A stretch of 64,000 nucleotides of DNA from CAZNXJ01 sp964577115 (lineage in GTDB: Bacteria; Planctomycetota; Planctomycetia; Pirellulales; Pirellulaceae): contig CAZNXJ010000004.1 in NCBI GenBank assembly GCA_964577115.1, forward strand, positions 195,345 through 259,344, in the 5' to 3' direction. Below, in pieces: positions 1 to 11,200 of the stretch. The position numbers were made by a program, and so were the translations under genes. The notes beneath the pieces are model-generated. The model saw nothing but the letters and a program-made list of their open reading frames with translations. It made no database searches and had not been told where the DNA came from. Position 1 is the stretch's first letter. Every line of letters starts with the position of its first letter.

Positions 1-573
1 CGGAAAGGGTTCGCCGGCATGGATTTCATACCGCTTCTTGCAGGCCTTCAGCGTAATTGGCTCGGGCAGCGGAGTGTTCACATCCGCGTCGTGCGAACGG
101 AAATGGAGCGACGGTAGAATCTTGAGCCGGATGGGACGATTCACTCCGTCCAAGAGCCGGTAGATGATAAACACGGCGTTCTGCCCGTGCGGGACAACGA
201 TCTTCTTCTCAAACGCGACGTCCCCGATTTCGTATGTCCAAATCGGCAGCCCATGCTCGAGCCGAAATTCCGTCAGGAACTCGGCGCCGAACATATTCAG
301 CGCACCTCCCGCCTGCTCATAGCCGCCAACAAACGCTTCCCGCCCATCGGCCAGTCGCAGTTTCTCGGACAGATGTGCCAGCGTCAGCGTTCGACCGAGC
401 GGCGCGGGAAGCGCGGCGATTAACAGTCCGTGATACCTCCGCGTAGCCACCCCGGACACCGTTCCCGATGCATAGCCGCCCAAGCCATTGGTTACGAGCC
501 ATTCGCGCTGGAGCAACGACTCACGTTCTTCTTCCGTCCGTCCCCACGGCATCCGACGCACTATGCCTGGCAT
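1..573 (-). CDS. Glycogen debranching enzyme, N-terminal part (cut by window edge)
   Basis: The frame runs open off the left edge, giving the first 191 residues. The N-terminus carries WLVTNGLGGYASGTVSG followed by TRRYHGLL, the hallmark start of the archaeal/bacterial amylo-alpha-1,6-glucosidase family (GDE N-terminal domain). The enzyme would hydrolyse alpha-1,6 branches of glycogen or alpha-glucan in the cytoplasm; the catalytic GH-like C-terminal domain lies outside the window. The ATG at 573-571 is preceded by a strong Shine-Dalgarno GGGAGGTGA inside the end of treZ, and the two genes overlap by 13 nt in different frames, so translation is probably coupled. Pairing with treZ fits glycogen/trehalose metabolism. 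Family assignment is firm; completeness cannot be judged. Confidence 0.88.
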   Translation of the reverse strand, partial: MPGIVRRMPWGRTEEERESLLQREWLVTNGLGGYASGTVSGVATRRYHGLLIAALPAPLGRTLTLAHLSEKLRLADGREAFVGGYEQAGGALNMFGAEFLTEFRLEHGLPIWTYEIGDVAFEKKIVVPHGQNAVFIIYRLLDGVNRPIRLKILPSLHFRSHDADVNTPLPEPITLKACKKRYEIHAGEPFP

Positions 574-2489
574 TCTTCACCTCCCTTGGGGAAAAGCCAT
601 GTGGCCGATCCTCCCGGAAACTTCCATTCGGTTTCAGACAAAATCGCGGGCACTCCCAGCCCGCCGTATTGCGGGACTTCGCTCGTCCAGCGCACGCACC
701 AAGCCAATCCCGCGGGAGGGGCCAGCAGCGGTTCGGCGAAACAGTTCAAGACAAAGTCCATTCCGAGGTTGACCACGAGCAGGCGATCCTCGGCGCCGGA
801 ATCGCCGAAATATCGCAGCAGGAACGTCTCGCGCCCAAGCACCGCGCCATCACACCAACGCTCGTCACGTGGCCGCAGCACCGGTTCGCTACGCCGCAGG
901 CGAATCAAGTCACGATACATGCGGTAAATCGACTCGTTCCGCTCGCGCTCGGTGAAATCCAATTTGCACTGTAGGAAGGTCTTTTCGTCCGACGGATCGA
1001 GCATGTACTGCCACGCTTCGGTCGATCGCAAGCTTGGAAACTGGGCGAGAAATTCGCGGCGTCCTTCGGTCACTTGCATCGCCAAATCGGACGGGTGATC
1101 CGCGAAGTAAAGAAACGGGGCCGTCGATCCAAACTCCTGCCCTTGGAACAACAGCGGCGTGCCGGGGGCAAGTAGCTGAAGTGCCGAAAGCGCGCGAAAC
1201 CGCCCGGGGCACGCCGCGCGATGATGGCGCACACCGGTGAGCGAGTTCGCTACCTGATCGTGATTTTCTAGGTACGTGACGAACGCCCAGGGAGGAATGT
1301 CCAGCGCCGGCGTGCCGCGCGGCTTGCGCTGCCATTGGCTCCGCTGGCCCTGGTACAGGTACCCGTACTTGCACGCCGACAGCAGCTCCTGCGGAGCTCC
1401 CCAAAAATCCGAGTAATACGCCTCGTTATGGCCCCGCATCGCGACCGAGGCCGAGTGATGGAAGTCGTCGTTCCATGCGCCATCAAAGCCAAAGCCGCCG
1501 TCGCGACACGGACGCAATAAGTCTGCCACCTGCGGCTCGCACTCCGCGATCATGACCACCGCGCGCTCGCCTGCAACTCTGCGCGCGTGCTGAGTCATCT
1601 CGCAAAGAATATGGCTGTCCGAGGCGTCGTGAATGTCCTGCGTCGCATCGATCCGCAGGCCGTCCATGTGGAATTCGTCGATCCAGTAGCCCACATTGTT
1701 CAAGAAGAACTCGCGCACCGGGGCGCTCTCGGGCCCGTCGAAGTTGATCGCTTCTCCCCAATCATTCGCGTAACGATCCGTGAAGTAATCGTCCGCGTAT
1801 TCCTTGAGCACATTCCCGCGGGGGCCGAGGTGGTTGTAAACGACATCGAGCACGACGGCGACGCCGAGGGAATGCGCAGCATCGACGAACCGACGTACAT
1901 CGTCCGGCGTGCCGTAAACATGCGACGGCGCGTAGAGATCCACCCCGTCGTAGCCCCAACTGAAACGGCCCGAGAATTCGGCAATGGGCATAATCTCCAG
2001 GACCGATATGCCCGCCGCCGCCAGCTCCGGGATCTCACGCTCGGCGGCCTGCCAAGTACCTTCCCGAGTAAACGTTCCCACGTGCAGCTCGTACAGAATC
2101 TGCCCGGCCAGCCGCACACCGGGCCAACCGGCGTCCCGCCATGTGTAGTTTCGAGGATCAATGATTTGCGAGGGGCCAAGCGGACCTTCGGGCTGAAAGC
2201 GCGACGCCGGGTCAGGCACCTTCTCGGATCCACCATCCAGTAGAAACCAGTAGTGATCCCCCGCCCGCACTTCGTCCACCCAACCACTGAAATAGCCGAC
2301 CGGATCGCGCGTCAGCGGCACCGGTTCACACGGCTCTTCGTGGCCCCGCACCCATTGAAGGGCGACGGACTGGCGACGTGGTGCCCAAACGCGAAAGTGA
2401 GTCCCTCCGTCCGGCTGAACTTCGGCTCCTATGGGCAACCGGCGCATGATCCCCGGCGGTCCCTCGCGGCGTTCCCATCGGACGTCCAT
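561..2489 (-). CDS. treZ: Malto-oligosyltrehalose trehalohydrolase (GH13)
   Basis: This 642-residue protein has the length and order of TreZ: an N-terminal CBM48-like beta domain (about 15-110, with FRVWAPRRQSVAL), then a GH13 barrel. Visible barrel motifs are DVVYNH, DGLRIDATQ with the nucleophile Asp near residue 280, a MIAECEPQ segment with the acid/base Glu near 315, and ENHDQVANS with the third catalytic Asp near 410. TreZ releases trehalose from the maltooligosyl-trehalose made by TreY; no treY is in the window. The annotated ATG at 2489 could be replaced by an in-frame ATG at 2447, which still keeps the whole fold. It is the first gene of a minus-strand unit with the debranching enzyme downstream. 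Confidence 0.9.
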   Translation of the reverse strand: MDVRWERREGPPGIMRRLPIGAEVQPDGGTHFRVWAPRRQSVALQWVRGHEEPCEPVPLTRDPVGYFSGWVDEVRAGDHYWFLLDGGSEKVPDPASRFQPEGPLGPSQIIDPRNYTWRDAGWPGVRLAGQILYELHVGTFTREGTWQAAEREIPELAAAGISVLEIMPIAEFSGRFSWGYDGVDLYAPSHVYGTPDDVRRFVDAAHSLGVAVVLDVVYNHLGPRGNVLKEYADDYFTDRYANDWGEAINFDGPESAPVREFFLNNVGYWIDEFHMDGLRIDATQDIHDASDSHILCEMTQHARRVAGERAVVMIAECEPQVADLLRPCRDGGFGFDGAWNDDFHHSASVAMRGHNEAYYSDFWGAPQELLSACKYGYLYQGQRSQWQRKPRGTPALDIPPWAFVTYLENHDQVANSLTGVRHHRAACPGRFRALSALQLLAPGTPLLFQGQEFGSTAPFLYFADHPSDLAMQVTEGRREFLAQFPSLRSTEAWQYMLDPSDEKTFLQCKLDFTERERNESIYRMYRDLIRLRRSEPVLRPRDERWCDGAVLGRETFLLRYFGDSGAEDRLLVVNLGMDFVLNCFAEPLLAPPAGLAWCVRWTSEVPQYGGLGVPAILSETEWKFPGGSATWLFPKGGEECQA

Positions 2490-2900
2490 GGTGCTCCTTT
2501 TCTCAATTCAGTTTTCCCGACCCGAGCACGGACGTCGCCGACAGGGCGCGGTACGTCGAGCGCGGGGCACGTTGTTGATCCAACGAGCAAAGGCAAAACC
2601 TATGCCGGGTCCGAGCCCGGAAAGGGAAGCCCTCGCACCTGCGCAAACTTTTCGCTTTGGGCCAGCATTGCGGCTAAAATCACAGCCGATCGATTGGCGG
2701 GCGCGGCGCCGCCAAGAGAACTAGTTCCGCCGCTCCCCTCCCCCGAATTGGAGCGTTTGTGGGGGCATGCAAATTGCGGAACTCGCCGACTTCGTCAATC
2801 TGATTAAGCTACGGAGGACGAATTCGCCGACAAAGTTATCCACGACTTCCTAAATCGTGTATCTTTTCAATTCTGCGCAATTGGACTAGAACGTCGTTTT
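2490..2900. other. Divergent intergenic region between treZ and the biosynthetic cluster
   Basis: This 411-bp stretch must hold promoters for treZ (minus) and for the PKS/NRPS operon (plus). I see no convincing gene, no hairpin terminator and no good -35/-10 or -24/-12 pair. The last 80 bases before 2901 are AT-richer than the surroundings, as expected of a promoter zone, but I cannot assign boxes. Confidence 0.4.
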
Positions 2901-5186
2901 ATGACTCGTCCAGCTTCTTCGAAGCTCGTGGGAAATTTTGACCACTCTGTGGGGATGCTGATGGATCTTCCGCGAGGCACGTGCTCGGACCTTAATTATG
3001 AACTGGACGCTTCCACCTCTGCCGACTCACCGCTGACGACGCTCGTAGACCTCTTGCGAGCGCGTCGTGCCGCTACTCCAGGCAAGGAACTTTTTCGGTT
3101 TGTCCTTGGCGATGGCCAGGCGGCCGAAGTGCTGCGCTATGACGACTTGGATCGGCGAGCGCGGGCGATCGGGGCGAAACTAGCGCGGGACTACGAAGTG
3201 GGCAGCCGAGCGCTGCTGCTGTTTGCTCCGGGTCTGGACTTTGTTGAGGCGTACTTCGGTTGTCTCTATGGCGGACTGGTTCCTGTTCCGGCCGCCCTGC
3301 CCTCGCGCAAATCCCGCGCCGGCACGCTCGAACTGCTCACGCGCGATGCGCAGCCGGCCGCGGTGCTGACGAGCGAGCGGGACGAAGAACTCATCCGCCG
3401 CCTCGGCGATGCGGCGCCGTCGCTCCATGCCCTGGATATGTGGGCTGTCGATCAGATCTCGGATGAAGCGGCGGCGAGCTGGCGCATGCCCGCGGTGTCA
3501 TCGCGCAGTCTCGCGCTGCTGCAGTACACGTCAGGTTCGACGAGCAATCCTCGAGGCGTAATGGTCACGCACGAGAACCTGATGGTCAATTCAGCGCTGA
3601 TTCAGCAGGCTTTTGGCACATCGCCCGAGAGCCGCGGCGTATTCTGGCTGCCGCTGTTCCACGACATGGGTCTGATTGGCGGGATGCTGCAAACCGTGTA
3701 TTGCGGCGGCAGCTCGGTACTCATGGCACCGGCTGCATTTCTCCATCGCCCGCGGCTGTGGTTGGAGATGATCTCCGAGACGCAGGCAACGATCAGCGGC
3801 GGACCGAACTTTGCCTATGAGCAATGCGTGCGGCGCATTCCCGAATCGGAGCGCCAGGGTCTGGACCTTCGCAGCTGGCAAGTGGCATTTACGGGCGCGG
3901 AGCCGATTCGAGCGGATACGCTGGATCGATTCTGCGACGCATTTGCCTCGTGCGGTTTTCAGCGCCGGGCTCTGCTCGCCTGCTACGGTCTGGCCGAAGC
4001 CACGTTGCTCGTCACTTCCGCCTCTGCGGATCACGAGCCGCGAACGCTGGACGTCGAAGCTTCGGAGTTGGAAAACCACCGAGCGGTTCCGCGTCAGGCC
4101 AGCTCGGCCTCGTCCTCCAACATGCGTTCGCTCGTCAGCTGCGGCCGCTGGCGGGTCGGTCAGCACGTTCATGTCGTCGCGACGGATGGAACGCGTTTGT
4201 GCCAAGAAGGCGAGGTCGGCGAGATCTGGGTCGGCGGGGCCAGCATCGCGCAAGGGTATTGGAACCAGCCATCGGCAAGCCAAGAAACGTTCGGCGGGCG
4301 TCTGCCGGGAACCGGCGACGGCCCCTATTTGCGAACGGGTGATCTGGGTTTTTTGCTGGACGGCGAACTGTATGTGACGGGCCGCAAGAAGGACCTGGTC
4401 ATCATCCGCGGCCGGAATTTCTATCCTCAAGATATTGAGCGCTCGGTTGAGCAAGCGCACCCTGCCTTCCGCCGCGACCACTGCGCCGTGTTCACGGTCG
4501 GGCCACACGACGATCAACTTGTGGTCGTCCAAGAAATCGAGCCCCGCTGGCGCGATCTCGATGCCGAGCCGGCGTTTCAGGCGATCCGGCAAGCCGTGGC
4601 GCGAGAACATGAACTCGAAGTTTTCGGCATCGCACTGCTCAGTGCCGGCGCGCTGCCGCGGACGTCGAGCGGCAAGATTCGCCGGCGAACCTGCCGTGCC
4701 GCGTATCTGGCGCGCGAGCTCGAAATAATTGCGGACTGGGCGGCCGAAACGCCGAAGGTCGATATGCAGGCGGCTGCCGATCCGTTACCCGCGCGAGGCG
4801 AGCGTGCGCCAACGGCGCTCGAGGTTCAGACCTGGCTGGTCCATCGCCTCTCTGAACGGCTGAACGTGCCCGTTTCGCAGATCAGTGTTCATACACCGTT
4901 TGTCGACTTCGCTATGAGTTCATTGGATGCCGTCGAAATTACAGCCGACTTGGAGCGTTGGCTGGGGCGGCGGCTGTCGCCGACGGTGATCTATAACTAC
5001 CCCACGGTTTCCGCACTTGCCGCTTGGCTCGCTCGGCCTGCGCCGGGCAACAACGGGCACAACAGCCCCTCCATAACCTCCCAACCGCTTGAACAATCTG
5101 CGTCTCTCATGGAAGAGCTTCAAGAGCTTTCGGATGCCGAGCTCGAAGCGCTGGTTCAAGCGGAAATGTCCAAGCACCGTGCCTGA
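2901..5186 (+). CDS. Fatty-acyl-AMP ligase fused to an acyl carrier protein (loading protein)
   Basis: 761 residues. Residues about 35-600 are an adenylate-forming enzyme: P-loop YTSGSTSNPRG near 210, LPLFHDMGLIGG, and ACYGLAEATL. These match the fatty-acyl-AMP ligase (FAAL) branch that starts lipid-primed PKS/NRPS lines. Residues about 635-715 are a carrier domain with AMSSLDAVEI; S674 is the predicted phosphopantetheine site (the usual Asp before it is Ser). The last 25 residues (LQELSDAELEALV) form a short acidic helix also seen at the ends of the next two proteins, probably for docking. It should activate a fatty acid with ATP and load its own ACP. The ATG at 2901 has no clear ribosome site; an ATG at 2955 behind GTGGGG is an alternative. 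The PKS gene begins 43 nt downstream. Confidence 0.9.
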   Translation: MTRPASSKLVGNFDHSVGMLMDLPRGTCSDLNYELDASTSADSPLTTLVDLLRARRAATPGKELFRFVLGDGQAAEVLRYDDLDRRARAIGAKLARDYEVGSRALLLFAPGLDFVEAYFGCLYGGLVPVPAALPSRKSRAGTLELLTRDAQPAAVLTSERDEELIRRLGDAAPSLHALDMWAVDQISDEAAASWRMPAVSSRSLALLQYTSGSTSNPRGVMVTHENLMVNSALIQQAFGTSPESRGVFWLPLFHDMGLIGGMLQTVYCGGSSVLMAPAAFLHRPRLWLEMISETQATISGGPNFAYEQCVRRIPESERQGLDLRSWQVAFTGAEPIRADTLDRFCDAFASCGFQRRALLACYGLAEATLLVTSASADHEPRTLDVEASELENHRAVPRQASSASSSNMRSLVSCGRWRVGQHVHVVATDGTRLCQEGEVGEIWVGGASIAQGYWNQPSASQETFGGRLPGTGDGPYLRTGDLGFLLDGELYVTGRKKDLVIIRGRNFYPQDIERSVEQAHPAFRRDHCAVFTVGPHDDQLVVVQEIEPRWRDLDAEPAFQAIRQAVAREHELEVFGIALLSAGALPRTSSGKIRRRTCRAAYLARELEIIADWAAETPKVDMQAAADPLPARGERAPTALEVQTWLVHRLSERLNVPVSQISVHTPFVDFAMSSLDAVEITADLERWLGRRLSPTVIYNYPTVSALAAWLARPAPGNNGHNSPSITSQPLEQSASLMEELQELSDAELEALVQAEMSKHRA

Positions 5187-5229
5187 GACGTAACGGTTCC
5201 GCGTCTCCATTCGTCGAAGGATTCTTGCC

Positions 5230-8200
5230 ATGGCAGAGCCTCTGTCATCGGAACAGCGTACCGCGCTGCAAAATGCTATTTTCCTCCTCAAGCAGAGCCA
5301 GGCTCGCGTGGCGGCCCTGGAAGCAGCCCAACGCGAACCGATTGCGATCGTAGGCGTCGGCTGCCGGTTCCCGGGCGCCCCGAATCCAGACGATTACTGG
5401 AACGTCCTGCGCAACGGTATCGATGCTGTTCGAGAAGTTCCCGAGGATCGCTACAACGTCGACGACTATTTCGACTCCGACCCGTCGGCGCCGGGAAAAG
5501 TCTATACGCGCTGGGGAGGATACCTGGACGGGATCGACCAGTTCGACGCCGATTTCTTCGGCATTTCCCCGCGCGAAGCGGTGCGCATGGATCCGCAGCA
5601 ACGGATGTTGACCGAAGTTGCGTGGGAAGCGCTCGAGTACGCGGGCATCTCGCCCGAGCACATCTCGGGCAGCAAGGCCGGGGTGTACATCGGCATCATC
5701 TACTGCGAATACGGCATTCTCCAAGCACACGATCTGGCAACATTCGACGTTTTTTCTGGCACCGGAAGCACGAATTGCATCGCGGCCAATCGGCTCTCGT
5801 ATTTGTTGAATCTGCACGGTCCGAGCCTCGCGCTGGATACGGCTTGCTCGTCGTCGCTGGTTGCCGTGCACCTCGCTTGCCAGAGTTTGCGGCGGCGCGA
5901 AACCGACTTGGCGCTGGCCGGCGGCGTGAACTTGCTGCTGGGCCCCGAAATGACCATCGGCCTCTGCCGCGCTCAGATGATGTCGCCGGATGGACGCTGT
6001 AAAACGTTCGATGCGTCGGCCAACGGCTACGTGCGGGGCGAAGGATGCGGCATCGTCATTCTCAAGCGGCTGAGCGACGCTCAGCGTGATGGCGACCGGA
6101 TCCTCGCCGTCATTCGCGGAACGGCCGTCAACCACGACGGCCGCAGTAACGGGATTTCGGCGCCGAGCGGACCTGCGCAAGAGGAAGTATTGCGTGCCGC
6201 ACTTCAGGATGCCGGCGTACATCCGCACGATGTTAGCTTCGTCGAAGCGCACGGCACCGGCACGCGGTTGGGTGACCCGATCGAAACCGAGGCCCTTTCG
6301 GCCGTGCTCTGCCAGGACCGTCCCGCCGATCGACCGCTCTATCTCGGCTCGGTGAAAACCAACATCGGCCATCTGGAAGGGGCGGCGGGCATCGCGGGTT
6401 TAATTAAATCCGTCTTGATGCTCCAGCACCGCGAGATCCCGCCACACCTGCACCTGCGGGAAATCAATCCGCTGCTGAAGATCGACGGCTTGCCGATCAA
6501 GATCCCCACGCAGCTCGAGCCGTGGAAGAATGGTGACCAGCCGCTGCGTATGGGAACGAGTTCGTTCGGATTTGGAGGCACGAACGCCCACGTCATTCTC
6601 GAGGAGGCTCCTCCGGCGCCCGCTCCCGAAGAAACGTTGCAGCGGCCGCTACACGTCATGACACTTTCCGCGCGCACGTCCGGGGCGCTCGATGAACTTG
6701 CCGGTCGGTACGCGAAGCATCTGGCCGAGCATCTGGACGAATCGCTGGCCAATATCGCCTACACGGCGAACGTCGGGCGAGCGCACTTCAATCATCGCCT
6801 GGCTGTCGTTGCAGCCGACGCCCAAGAGGCGCAGCGCCGCCTGGCCGAATACCGGCCCGACGCACTCCCACCCGGGATGGTGCGGGGAGAAGCCACTGCA
6901 ACGCACCGCGTCGCAATGCTGTTCACCGGTCAAGGTTCGCAGTATGCGGGAATGGGTCGAGCGCTTTACGAGACGCAGCCCGAATTCCGTTCCGCGCTCG
7001 ATCAATGCGCCCAGATTCTTGACGACGAACTGGACCGCCCGTTGCTTGAGCTGCTCGCCCCCACGGCCGGAGATCTCTTGAATCAAACTGGCTTCACGCA
7101 GCCGGCCATTTTTGCACTTCAGTATGCACTCGCCACTCTCTGGCGCTCGTGGGGAATTGAGCCAGCCGCCGTGATGGGACACAGCGTCGGTGAATTCGCG
7201 GCGGCGTGCATTGCGGGTGTCCTGTCGCTGGAAGACGGCCTGCGGCTGATTGCCGCTCGTGCACGCCTGATGCAGCAACTGCCCGCCGGCGGCGTCATGG
7301 CCGCTGTACTTGCGGGCGAAAGCCAAGTGAAGGACGCCCTGGGCTCGGCGGGGGGCGAGGTATCTATTGCCGCCTACAACGGGCCGAAGAACATCGTGAT
7401 CGCAGGCCCCGAAGCCGCCGTGCAGCAGGTACTCGATCGGCTTGCCGCCGACGGCGTCCAATCGAAACGGCTCGCCACCTCGCACGCCTTCCATTCAGCC
7501 TTGATCGAACCGGCCATCGCGCCGCTGGTCGATGTCGCGGCGAGCATGCGTGCGCAACCCCCGCAAATCCCTATCATCGCTAATCTCACGGGAACATTTG
7601 CCGACGAGCAAACCTATGCCGATCCCGAATACTGGGGTCGCCATGCACGGCAGCCCGTTCAGTTTGCGACAGGGATTCAGACGTTGATCACGGACGGTTG
7701 CGACGTGCTGCTGGAAATTGGCCCAAGCCCGACGCTGATCGGCATGGGGCAGCGCATTGCCACGGACCCGCATCTTGTTTGGCTCTCGTCCCTGCGTCCG
7801 GGTCGCGACGAGTGGCGTACGATGCTGACCGCGGCGGCCGAACTGTACGTTCGTGGGCTGCCGATGGACTGGCGAGCTTTCGACCGGCCTTACGCGCGCC
7901 GGCGAGTCGCGTTGCCGACATACCCGTTCCAGCGCCGCCGCTACTGGACGACGGCCGTTCGCGAGAACATCCGAACGGGAACCACGTCTCCCTTGTCCAA
8001 CACACCCGAACGCCCGCTGCTCGGACGCCCCCTGACTCTCGCCATCGCGGACAAGATTTTTCAATCCGAGATTTCCGCCAGACGACCGGCATTATTGGCC
8101 GATCACAAGGTGCAGAGTCACGTCATCGCGCCGGGTTCCGCATGGATGGAAATGGGGCTTGCCGCGGGCATCAGCCTGAAGGCCGATAGCGCCTGGCGTC

Positions 8201-11200
8201 TCGAATCGGTGATTATTCAAGAGCCGCTGCTGCTGAGCGACACACCGCTCACCCTTCAAACTCTCGTCTCGAATGATGGCGGCGCCGCATATCGATTCCG
8301 CATCATGAGCATGGAAGCGCAAGAAGAAGGTGAGCCGATCTTCACGGCGCACGCCGAGGGCCGTTTGCGTCAGCTACGGTCGGGCGAACTCGACGGCGTC
8401 GAGGGATTCAATCCTTCCGAGACGAAACAGCGGTTCCATGGCCCAGCGCTGGACGAAGAATGGCGCGCGGAAGCTCTGCGGCGTTCTGGGCTCGAACCCG
8501 GACCGCAGTTCAAGTGGCTTACCCTGCATTGGGTGGAGGGCCAGGAAGCGTTTGGCGAAATGCGGGCGCCCCGTGAAGCTGACCAGTGCGACCGCTTCGC
8601 GATCCATCCGGGCCTTCTCGACTCCTGCCTCCAGCTGCTCGGCGGCGCCATTCCCGGCGCAGGCTCCGGTATCGACACGTACGTGCCGCAGCAGGTCGAG
8701 AGCGTGACACTGTACCGGCCGGCGACCGGTCCCACCTACTGCCATGCACGCTTGAACGTGCTCGACGAGCGTGGCGTGACAGGCGACATTGCGCTCGTGA
8801 ACGAACAGGGCGAGCTGATTTTGCAAATGACGGGAGTGCGGCTGCGGCGCGTACCGAGGGACTGGCTCGTGCGTCTTACGGCCGGCGCCAAGCCGAAATG
8901 GCTCTACGAACTCCACTGGACCGCGCAGCCCGACGCACCGAGCGAAACGGTTGCGGCTGGAGCACGCTGGCTGATCCTTGATGGCGACGAAGGGCTCGGC
9001 GGGACTCTGAAAGAACTGCTCACCCAGCGCGGACACGTTGCCGAAGTCCTGGCGCCCAGCACCTCGCTGGAAACTCTGCGGGCCACACTCGCAAGCAGCG
9101 ACACTCCATGGGACGCTCTCGTCGATCTGCGCGGACTCGATATCGGCAGCACGAACCAAGATGGTCCCGCCATCCTCCGGCAGGGGCGTGAGCGAGGCTG
9201 GGGTGCCTTGCTGGATGTTGTGCAGGTGGCCACCGATCTCGCGCGGCCGCCGCGCGTTCACGTGGTAACGCGAGGCGCCGTCGCCGCGGCGAACGCCGGC
9301 CATCCGATCGCGGTCGGTCAATCTCCGGTGTGGGGATTGGCCCGTGTCATCGCCGCGGAGCATCCGGAACTTGCCGTGCGGCGAATCGACCTCGATCCGG
9401 CCGACACAAACGCTGCCCTCCTGTTGGAACAACTACTCGACAGCGGACCCGAGGATCAAATTGCCCTGCGCGGTGCCCAGCGCTACGTAGCGCGACTACG
9501 TCCGTCGGCCATCCAGCAGACGTCGGATTTACGAGTTCCGCATGGTAAAGCGCATCGGCTCGAGATCGTCGCGCGGGGCGAGCTCGACGATGTTGAACTT
9601 CGCGCCATCGATCGGCGTCCGCCCGGTCCGGGTGAAGTCGAGCTCGAGGTCCGCGCGACGGGCCTCAACTTCCGAGATGTCCTCAATGTCTTGAACCTTT
9701 ATCCGGGCGACCCGGGACCGCTCGGCGGTGAATGCTCGGGGGTTGTCTCCGCAGTCGGTCCCGACGTAACTAATGTGAAGCCTGGCGATGAGGTCGTTGC
9801 GCTGGCTCCCGCCAGCTTCGCCAGCCACGTTACGACGGCCGCCGAGTTCGTTGTCGCAAAGCCCGACCATCTCAGTTTCCGCGAAGCGGCCACCATTCCA
9901 ATCGCATTCGTCACGGCCCATTACGCGTTGAATGAACTGGGGAGAATTCAATCCGGTCAGCGCGTGCTCATCCACGCGGCGACCGGTGGCGTCGGCCACG
10001 CGGCCATTCAGATCGCTCGCCTGGCCGGTGCCGAGATCTTCGCCACCGCCGGAAGTCCGCGAAAGCGTGCTTACCTCGAGTCGCTGGGTATCCGGCACAT
10101 CATGGATTCGCGCACCCTGGAGTTTGCCTCTGAGATCCAGCAGCGCACGAGCGGCGAAGGGGTCCACCATGTCATCAATTCGCTGACGGGCGCATCGATC
10201 GAGCGCAGTCTGTCCGTACTCGCTCCCGGCGGCCACTTCCTCGAGCTGGGCAAGACGGATCTTTGGGATCAGAAGCGCGTTGATGAAGTGCGGCCAGGCG
10301 TACATTTCCACGCCATTGCCCTCGATCACATGATGGCGGACGAGCCCGAACTGGTCGGACGGCTGCTGCGCGAGGTGATGAGCCAGTTCGAAACGAAGCG
10401 ACTCACTCCGCTGCCTTTGCACGCTCAGCCAATCACCCGAGTCGTCAGTGCGATGCGGAAGATGGCGCGTGCGGAACACATCGGCAAGATTGTCATCGAT
10501 GCCGCAGCCCGCCAAAGCGATGCGGCCATCACGATGTGTCCGGACGCGACGTATTTAATCACCGGCGGACTCGGGGGACTCGGGCAGCTTGTCGCACGCT
10601 GGCTTGTCGATCGCGGCGCGCGGCATCTCGTCCTCGTCGGCCGTTCTCAGCCGGGGCCGGAAGCGCAGAAGCTGATCGCGCAGCTGCAAGCGGCCGGAGC
10701 GCACGTCGAAACCCGGTCCTGCGATCTCGGGGACTATCGCGCCGTCGCCGAGATGCTCGACGGCGTGCGCGCCGAATTACCCCCGCTACGAGGCATTTTC
10801 CACCTCGCGGGTGTGCTCGACGACGGCGTTTTGCGCGAGCAAACGCGGGAACGCTTCGATCGCGTGATGGCGGCCAAGGCGCTGGGTGCTTTGTACCTCG
10901 ATCAGCTCACCGCCTCGGATCCACTCGAGCACTTCGTCCTGTTCTCCTCCGCCGCCGCCTTGCTTGGCGCGCCGGGCCAAGGCAACTATGCCGCCGCCAA
11001 CGCGCTGCTCGACGGACTCGCTCACCATCGGCGAGCCCTCAATCGGCCGGCCATCAGCATCAATTGGGGTTCCTGGTCCGAGGCCGGCATGGCCGCTCGG
11101 CTCGGCGAATCAAAGAGCAAACGCATTAGCGCTGCCGGCGTGGGGCACATCGATCCCCTGCATGGCATCGAATCGCTCGAACAGATCATGGCCGAAGACC

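Noticed and set aside
5245..6372. Long open frames antisense to the PKS and NRPS genes (up to 375 codons)
   Set aside because: GC-rich codon usage leaves the opposite strand open; these frames are Arg/Ala rich, have no family motifs or ribosome sites, and lie under strongly supported domains.
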